From: Mycobacterium lehmannii
Lineage (GTDB): Bacteria > Actinomycetota > Actinomycetes > Mycobacteriales > Mycobacteriaceae
Reading direction: 5' to 3'
Assembly (NCBI RefSeq): GCF_002245535.1
Contig: NZ_NKCN01000030.1
Coordinates: 1 to 44,685, forward strand
DNA length: 44,685 nucleotides
The position numbers and the translations under genes are program-made. A model generated the notes under the pieces. It saw nothing but the letters and a program-made list of their open reading frames with translations, was not told the DNA's origin and ran no database searches. Numbering within the stretch: the first letter of the stretch is position 1; each line of letters opens with the position of its first letter. Shown here piece after piece: positions 40,105-44,685 of the stretch.

Positions 40105-40896
40105 ATGCGGGTGATCGTGACGGGCGGTAACAGCGGTGTCGGCAAGGCCACGGCGGCGGCTCTCGCAGCCGACGGCCACAGCGTGCTGATCGCCTGTCGC
40201 GATGTCGACAAGGGGCGTCTCGCGGCGGCCGAGATCGGCGACGTCGAGGTGGCCGCCCTCGACCTCGCCGACCTGGCCAGCGTGCGCGCGTTCGCCGATT
40301 CCGTCGAATCGGTTGACGTGCTGGTGAACAACGCCGGCGTGATGGGCATGCCGCTGACGCGCACGGCCGACGGTTTCGAATCCCACATCGGCATCAACCA
40401 TCTCGGCCACTTCGCGTTGACGTCGCTGCTGGCCGACCGGATCACCGACCGGGTGATTTCGGTGGCCAGCGCGACGTATCTGTTCGCCAGTCTGCATCTG
40501 GACGACCTGAACTGGCACCGCCGCAAGTACTCGAAGTGGAGCGCCTACGGCGAATCCAAATTGGCCAACCTGCTGTTCGTCGCCGAGTTGGCCAATCGGG
40601 GTGTGCGCGCGTACGCCACCGACCCGGGCGCCACCAACACCGACATCACACGATCGCTCGGAATGGGCGAGCACAAGCGGATCCGGCGCCTGATGCACAC
40701 CCCCGCGCAGGGCGCCCGGGCCACCTTGCAGGCGGTGACGACGGACCTGCCCAGCGGGACCTATCTGGCGCCGCGGTTCAATCAGCTCGGCAGGCCCAAG
40801 GTCACCAGGCTGCGGCCCAAAGCGGTGGATCCGGTGATGGCGCATCGACTGTGGGACGCGTCGGCCGAACTCACCGGCTGCGACGGGCGGCGCTGA
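40105..40896 (+). CDS. Short-chain dehydrogenase (retinol-dehydrogenase-like)
   Basis: A 263-residue SDR: TGGNSGVGKATAAALA near the N-terminus, LVNNAGVMGMPLTRT, catalytic Ser in VISVASATYLF and YGESKLANLL for the Tyr-Lys pair. ACRD after strand 2 suggests NADP use. The nearest described relatives are retinol dehydrogenase-like or protochlorophyllide-reductase-like SDRs, but the real substrate is unknown. ATG at 40105; it ends directly against the convergent DUF4436 gene with no gap. Confidence 0.9.
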   Translation: MRVIVTGGNSGVGKATAAALAADGHSVLIACRDVDKGRLAAAEIGDVEVAALDLADLASVRAFADSVESVDVLVNNAGVMGMPLTRTADGFESHIGINHLGHFALTSLLADRITDRVISVASATYLFASLHLDDLNWHRRKYSKWSAYGESKLANLLFVAELANRGVRAYATDPGATNTDITRSLGMGEHKRIRRLMHTPAQGARATLQAVTTDLPSGTYLAPRFNQLGRPKVTRLRPKAVDPVMAHRLWDASAELTGCDGRR

Positions 40897-41766
40897 TCAG
40901 TCCTTTTGCCGCCACCACGCGACGACGTACAGCACCATCGCCGCAGCCAGCGCGATCAGCACCCACAGGACCACCGCCAGGTCGATCCAGGCACCCGCCG
41001 GCGGCGCCCCGGGCAACAGGTTGCGAAGCGGCACCACCGCGAACAACATCGCCGCGAACCAGGTCGTCAACGGAGGCAGGAACTTTCGGCGGCCAAGCAC
41101 CGTCTCGATCGCCACGAACAACGCCGCCGCAGGCAGCGCAAGCAGCACCAGCAACACCCCGATGTCGAACGCGAGCGCTCCCCTGGTGCGCTCCATCGTG
41201 AACCGTACGGTCGGAATCGGGTCCGGCGCCGAATCGACGGTGCCGTTCTGGGCACGAAAGTCCCACCCGTTGATCTGCCCCGCCGCGACGATTCCCGCCG
41301 GGATGCGGCGTTGTTCGGCACCGTAGCCCGCAAAGGCCTCCACGCCGATGGTGTCGGTGGTGAACTTGTCGAACGGCCAGTCGTCGGGGTCGCCGACCGC
41401 GACGAGATGGGTGGCCGATTCACTGACCGACAGGTCACCGTGCACATAGATCAACTCGCCCGAAGCGGTCCATGAACTCAACCGGACCGTGAAATCGGCG
41501 GGCTCGTACTCCTGCAGGTTGGGGCCCGGGTGCATGAGAACGTCGACCGCCAGCCGGTTCTGGATCGCGTCCATCTGCCGCAAGCGGATGATGACGACGG
41601 ATTCACCGGTGACCGACGGCTCTGAGAATTCGAAGTTGCGGGGCCGCGGCTCCAACAACGCATATCCGAGGAGCGATCCGACATAGACCGCCATCACCGC
41701 CACGACCGTCGTCACGACGGTGACCCGTCGCCGCCTGGGCGTGCCTGATGGCGCCGCACCTGTCAC
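40897..41766 (-). CDS. DUF4436 membrane protein
   Basis: A 289-residue protein. One membrane helix at about 15-37 is followed by an extracytoplasmic beta-rich domain of about 150 residues (RNFEFSEPSVTGESVVIIRL to PIPTVRFTMERTRG). Three further helices lie at about 199-220, 232-250 and 260-283. The pattern fits DUF4436. No function is known. The start is GTG at 41764-41766, with only a weak upstream signal (TACGAT 4 bases before). It lies 46 bases downstream of aspS on the same strand, so co-transcription is possible. Confidence 0.82.
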   Translation of the reverse strand: MTGAAPSGTPRRRRVTVVTTVVAVMAVYVGSLLGYALLEPRPRNFEFSEPSVTGESVVIIRLRQMDAIQNRLAVDVLMHPGPNLQEYEPADFTVRLSSWTASGELIYVHGDLSVSESATHLVAVGDPDDWPFDKFTTDTIGVEAFAGYGAEQRRIPAGIVAAGQINGWDFRAQNGTVDSAPDPIPTVRFTMERTRGALAFDIGVLLVLLALPAAALFVAIETVLGRRKFLPPLTTWFAAMLFAVVPLRNLLPGAPPAGAWIDLAVVLWVLIALAAAMVLYVVAWWRQKD

Positions 41767-41812
41767 GCGCGGATCGTAGCCTCAGTCGCGCCGAACCTGA
41801 CGCGGATTGGGA

Positions 41813-43579
41813 TCAGTCGGTCTTCGGCTTGGCGTCGATCCCGGATTCCTTGCGTTGCTGCGCGGTGATGGGTGCGGGCGCGCCGGTCAACGGGTCGACA
41901 CCACCACCGGACTTCGGGAACGCGATCACTTCGCGGATCGAGTCCGCACCGGCCAGCAGGGCGGTGGTGCGATCCCACCCGAACGCCAGACCGCCGTGTG
42001 GCGGCGCGCCAAAAGTGAACGCCTCCAATAGGAATCCGAACTTCTCCTCGGCTTCGGCCTTGTCGATTCCCATCACCGCGAACACCCGCTCCTGGATGTC
42101 GCGGCGGTGGATACGGATCGAACCACCGCCGATCTCGTTGCCGTTGCACACCACGTCGTAGGCGTCGGCGAGCACGGCGCCGGGATCGGTGTCGATGCGG
42201 TCCTCGAACTCCGGCTTGGGCGCGGTGAACGCGTGGTGCACCGCGGTCCACGCGCCGGAGCCGACCGCGACGTCACCGTGGGCCGTCGCCTCGTCGGCGG
42301 GCTCGAACAGCGGCGGGTCCACCACCCAGGTGAACGCCCATGCGTTCGGGTCGATCATGTCGAGCCGTTTGGCGATCTCGATGCGCACCGCGCCGAGCAG
42401 CGCCCGTGAACTCTTTGCCGGACCCGCCGAGAAGAACACGCAGTCACCCGGGGATGCGCCGACGTGCGCGGCGAGGCCGTCGCGCTCGGCGTCGGACAAG
42501 TTCTTGGCCACCGGACCGCTCAGCGTGCCGTCCTCGCCGACGAGCACATAGGCAAGCCCCTTGTGCCCGCGCTGTTTGGCGAACTCCTGCCAGGCGTCCA
42601 GCGTGCGACGGGGCTGGGAGGCGCCGCCGGGCATGACGACGGCCCCGACGTACGGTGCCTGGAAGACGCGGAACGGGGTGTCGGAGAAAAACTCCGCGCA
42701 TTCGACGAGCTCGAGCCCGAACCTCAGATCGGGCTTGTCCGAGCCGAACCGGCGCATCGCGTCGGCGTAGGTGATCCGCGGCAGCGGAAGGGGCACGTCG
42801 TAGCCGATCAACCGCCACAGCGCGGCGACGATCTCCTCGGAGACGGCGATGACGTCCTCGGAATCGACGAAGCTCATCTCGAGGTCGAGCTGGGTGAACT
42901 CGGGTTGGCGGTCGGCGCGGAAATCCTCGTCGCGGTAGCAGCGCGCGATCTGGTAGTAACGCTCCATGCCTGCGACCATCAGCAGCTGCTTGAACAGCTG
43001 CGGGCTCTGCGGCAACGCGTAGAACGACCCGGGCTGCAGCCGTGCGGGTACCAGGAAGTCGCGCGCGCCCTCGGGGGTCGAGCGCGTCATCGTCGGGGTC
43101 TCGATCTCGACGAAGTCATGCCGTTCCAGTACTTCGCGGGCGGCGGCGTTCACCTTGGACCGCAGCCGGATCGCGTGGCCGGGCCCGTCGCGCCGCAGGT
43201 CGAGGTAGCGGTACTTCAGGCGCGCCTCCTCGCCGGCCTGCTCGTCGAGCTGGAACGGCAGCGGCGCACTCTCCCCGAGCACGGTCAGCGACGTCGCGTT
43301 GACCTCGATCTCACCGGTCGCGATCTCGGGGTTGGCGTTGCCTTCGGGGCGGATCTCCACCACACCGTCGATCGCGATGCAGAACTCGGCGCGCAGCCGG
43401 TGCGCCGCCGCGAGGACGCCGGCCTCACGGAACACGACCTGCGACACCCCGGACGCGTCGCGCAGATCGATGAAGATGACGCCGCCGTGGTCGCGCCGAC
43501 GCGCCACCCACCCGGCCAACGTCACCTTCTGACCGGCGTCGGCGGGCCGCAACGATCCGGCGGCATGACTGCGCAGCAC
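41813..43579 (-). CDS. aspS: Aspartyl-tRNA synthetase, bacterial type
   Basis: A 588-residue class IIb synthetase. The OB-fold anticodon domain is N-terminal (VTLAGWVARRRDHGGVIFID). Catalytic motifs include YQIARCYRDEDFRADRQPEF (motif 2) and GLAFGWDRTTALLAG (motif 3). A GAD insertion lies between (VFFSAGPAKSSRALLGAVRI). Mycobacteria use a non-discriminating AspRS with the Asp/Glu-tRNA amidotransferase; no AsnRS gene is visible here. The start is GTG at 43577-43579 with AGGAG 5-6 bases upstream; an open frame extends further but overlaps the divergent gene. Confidence 0.96.
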   Translation of the reverse strand: MLRSHAAGSLRPADAGQKVTLAGWVARRRDHGGVIFIDLRDASGVSQVVFREAGVLAAAHRLRAEFCIAIDGVVEIRPEGNANPEIATGEIEVNATSLTVLGESAPLPFQLDEQAGEEARLKYRYLDLRRDGPGHAIRLRSKVNAAAREVLERHDFVEIETPTMTRSTPEGARDFLVPARLQPGSFYALPQSPQLFKQLLMVAGMERYYQIARCYRDEDFRADRQPEFTQLDLEMSFVDSEDVIAVSEEIVAALWRLIGYDVPLPLPRITYADAMRRFGSDKPDLRFGLELVECAEFFSDTPFRVFQAPYVGAVVMPGGASQPRRTLDAWQEFAKQRGHKGLAYVLVGEDGTLSGPVAKNLSDAERDGLAAHVGASPGDCVFFSAGPAKSSRALLGAVRIEIAKRLDMIDPNAWAFTWVVDPPLFEPADEATAHGDVAVGSGAWTAVHHAFTAPKPEFEDRIDTDPGAVLADAYDVVCNGNEIGGGSIRIHRRDIQERVFAVMGIDKAEAEEKFGFLLEAFTFGAPPHGGLAFGWDRTTALLAGADSIREVIAFPKSGGGVDPLTGAPAPITAQQRKESGIDAKPKTD

Positions 43580-43642
43580 TGAAACTCCTGGAATTCGCCT
43601 GACAAGACAACTGCACAAGTGTAGAGGGGTCGAATCCGCCGG

Positions 43643-43648
43643 TAGTTT
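43643..43648 (+). promoter_or_regulatory. Candidate -10 box for a leaderless ketopantoate-reductase-like mRNA
   Basis: TAGTTT fits TANNNT and ends 7 bases before the ATG at 43656. No SD is present. The 76-base gap to the divergent aspS leaves room for both promoters. Confidence 0.4.
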
Positions 43649-43655
43649 GGCGTTC

Positions 43656-44543
43656 ATGCCCAGTCGCGTCGCGCTCGTCGGACCCGGGGCGATCGGATCG
43701 ACGGTTGCGGCTCTGCTGCACGCGGCCGGCCACCCGGTGACGCTGTGCGGGCGGACGCCGCGAGACTCGATCGAGGTCAGGTCCGACGACGGCGAGCCGA
43801 TCGTGGTGCCCGGTCCGGTGCTGACCGACCCGGCCGACATCTCCGAACCGGTCGACGTAGTGCTGCTGGCGGTGAAAGACACCCAGAACGAGCAGTCGGC
43901 CGGATGGCTCGCGAAGTTGTGCGACGAGCGCACCGTCGTGTGCGCGCTGCAGAACGGTGTCGAACAGGTCGAGCGCGTCGGCCGCTACTGCCCGTCATCG
44001 ACGGTTGTGCCTGCGGCGGTGTGGGTTTCGGCGGAGCCGACGGAGCAGGGTTATGTCCGGTTGCGCACCGGGGCCCGCCTCGTGCTGCCCGACACCGACG
44101 GGGCGCGGACACTGTCGGCACTGTTCGCCGGCAGCGCCGTCACGGTCGAGATCGACCCGAATTTCCTCAGCGCGGCGTGGCACAAGCTTCTGGTCAACGC
44201 GGTCGTGGGGTTCATGGTGCTCAGCGGCCGTCGCTCGGGCATGTTCCGCCGCGACGACGTCGACGGCCTGGCACGGCGCTATCTGGCCGAATGCCTGGCT
44301 GTCGCGCGGGCAGCGGGTGCACAACTGGGCGATGAGGTGATCGACGGCATCGTCGGGCTGCTCGCCAAGTCCCCCGAGGACATCACCACCTCGATGCTGA
44401 CCGACCGCGAGGCCGGCCGGGAGTTGGAGTGGGACATCCGCAACGGGGTGATCGCCCGCAAGGGGGCCGAGCACGGGCTGAGCACCCCGATCAGCGATGT
44501 GCTGGTGCCGCTGCTGGCCGCGGCCAGCGACGGGCCTGGCTAG
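43656..44543 (+). CDS. Ketopantoate reductase-like oxidoreductase (Rv2573 type)
   Basis: A 295-residue NADP-dependent dehydrogenase of the ApbA/PanE fold. The Rossmann motif is VALVGPGAIGSTVAALL at about 5-21, and the C-terminal helical domain has AWHKLLVNAVVGFMVL, where Lys corresponds to the catalytic residue, then ELEWDIRNGVIARKG. It may reduce 2-dehydropantoate for CoA synthesis or another 2-oxo acid. Rv2573 occupies the same position beside aspS in M. tuberculosis. ATG at 43656 is preceded by a -10-like box; a TTG at 43647 would add three codons. Confidence 0.88.
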   Translation: MPSRVALVGPGAIGSTVAALLHAAGHPVTLCGRTPRDSIEVRSDDGEPIVVPGPVLTDPADISEPVDVVLLAVKDTQNEQSAGWLAKLCDERTVVCALQNGVEQVERVGRYCPSSTVVPAAVWVSAEPTEQGYVRLRTGARLVLPDTDGARTLSALFAGSAVTVEIDPNFLSAAWHKLLVNAVVGFMVLSGRRSGMFRRDDVDGLARRYLAECLAVARAAGAQLGDEVIDGIVGLLAKSPEDITTSMLTDREAGRELEWDIRNGVIARKGAEHGLSTPISDVLVPLLAAASDGPG

Positions 44544-44608
44544 ACGTGGACTCTGACTAGATGTACCGGGTCATGAGGTTGGTAGCAGGCGTGTTGGCTT
44601 GATGTGAG

Positions 44609-44664
44609 GAGAACCTCCGGGTGAGGTGTGGCTTGTCTAGGTCCACCACCGTCCGGAGGTTCTC
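44609..44664 (+). promoter_or_regulatory. Hairpin sequestering the transposase SD
   Basis: GAGAACCTCCGG (44609-44620) and CCGGAGGTTCTC (44653-44664) are perfect 12-base inverted repeats around a 32-base loop. The 3' arm contains GGAGG (44655-44659), the SD 5 bases before the GTG at 44665. RNA entering from the upstream gene would fold and hide it; RNA starting inside the loop would not. Confidence 0.6.
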
Positions 44665-44685
44665 GTGTCCCACCGTAATGCCCGT
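44665..44685 (+). CDS. IS481-type transposase, first seven codons
   Basis: The reading frame GTG-TCC-CAC-CGT-AAT-GCC-CGT gives MSHRNAR, the usual N-terminus of IS481-family transposases of the DDE type in mycobacteria (often continuing with LT and a helix-turn-helix). The SD GGAGG is 5 bases upstream. Only 21 bases are visible, so completeness and activity cannot be judged. Confidence 0.6.

Larger units (their letters stand above)
44562..44685 (+). mobile_element. Left end of an IS481-type insertion sequence (cut by window edge)
   Basis: After the PanE-like stop the sequence changes to a non-coding leader (from about 44562, TGTACCGGGTC) followed by a GTG frame that starts like IS481 transposases. 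The exact boundary is uncertain because the right end and target duplication are outside the window. The last 75 bases hold a strong hairpin over the transposase SD. Confidence 0.65.

Noticed and set aside
1..44685. CRISPR array, tRNA, rRNA or prophage
   Set aside because: No regularly spaced repeats, cloverleaf with a TTCGA-type T-loop, rRNA motifs or phage structural genes were noticed while reading both strands.

Overview
High-GC actinobacterial chromosome. Gene content and order match Mycobacteriaceae, most likely a fast-growing Mycolicibacterium-type organism. From memory of the Mycobacterium tuberculosis map, orthologues of Rv1379-Rv1384 (pyrR-pyrB-pyrC-Rv1382-carA-carB), Rv2532c-Rv2540c (nusB-efp-pepQ-aroQ-aroB-aroK-aroC), Rv2551c-Rv2559c (prepilin peptidase, aroE, mltG, ruvX, alaS, yjbQ, Rv2557, rarA) and Rv2567-Rv2573 (ATP-grasp cluster, aspS, PanE-like) lie here in one run. 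Strand use is mostly minus; GTG and TTG starts and 4-bp (ATGA/GTGA) overlaps are common.

Layout. 1-5196: pyrimidine operon on minus, headed by a PyrR-binding RNA hairpin that contains the pyrR Shine-Dalgarno (SD) sequence; carB is cut by the window edge. 5290-7730: two plus-strand accessory enzymes (serine hydrolase, FAD monooxygenase). 7742-15262: nusB/efp/pepQ and the shikimate genes aroQ-aroB-aroK-aroC, with two plus-strand membrane-protein genes between pepQ and aroQ. 15291-19291: accessory island, with a minus operon NTF2-like/DUF3237/TetR divergent from a plus operon DUF1097 membrane protein, nitrile hydratase beta, alpha, activator and an orphan CbtB-type cobalt-transport subunit; the divergent gap is full of palindromes. 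19288-28114: prepilin peptidase, a two-gene insertion bordered by a decayed copy of the aroE 3' end, then aroE, mltG, ruvX, alaS, yjbQ and a two-domain Rv2557-like protein. 28137-33058: a stress-type membrane protein behind a SigF-like promoter, ArsR/SRPBCC pair, rarA, a DUF3097 gene and an SDR/NTF2 pair. 33152-37762: a compact minus operon coding for a circularly permuted ATP-grasp/alpha-E protein, a transglutaminase and a zinc peptidase. 37827-44543: HxlR regulator divergent from a thiolase, F420-type reductase, SDR, DUF4436 protein, aspS and a ketopantoate-reductase-like gene. 44562-44685: the left end of an IS481-type insertion sequence.

How it works together. Most genes are housekeeping (UMP and chorismate synthesis, two tRNA synthetases, translation and cell-wall enzymes). 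The accessory parts are the nitrile hydratase island, which converts nitriles to amides and appears to carry its own cobalt handling, and the ATP-grasp/transglutaminase/peptidase operon, a conserved but functionally unresolved peptide-modification set. Several non-coding structures stand out: the PyrR element, two strong convergent terminators, a three-way-junction-like element at 33071-33130, a hairpin in the carA-carB gap, a hairpin that buries the transposase SD, and a recurring -10 box placed 6-8 nt before the start codon, which suggests many leaderless mRNAs. No gene-free stretch exceeds about 150 bases; no tRNA, rRNA or CRISPR array was seen.
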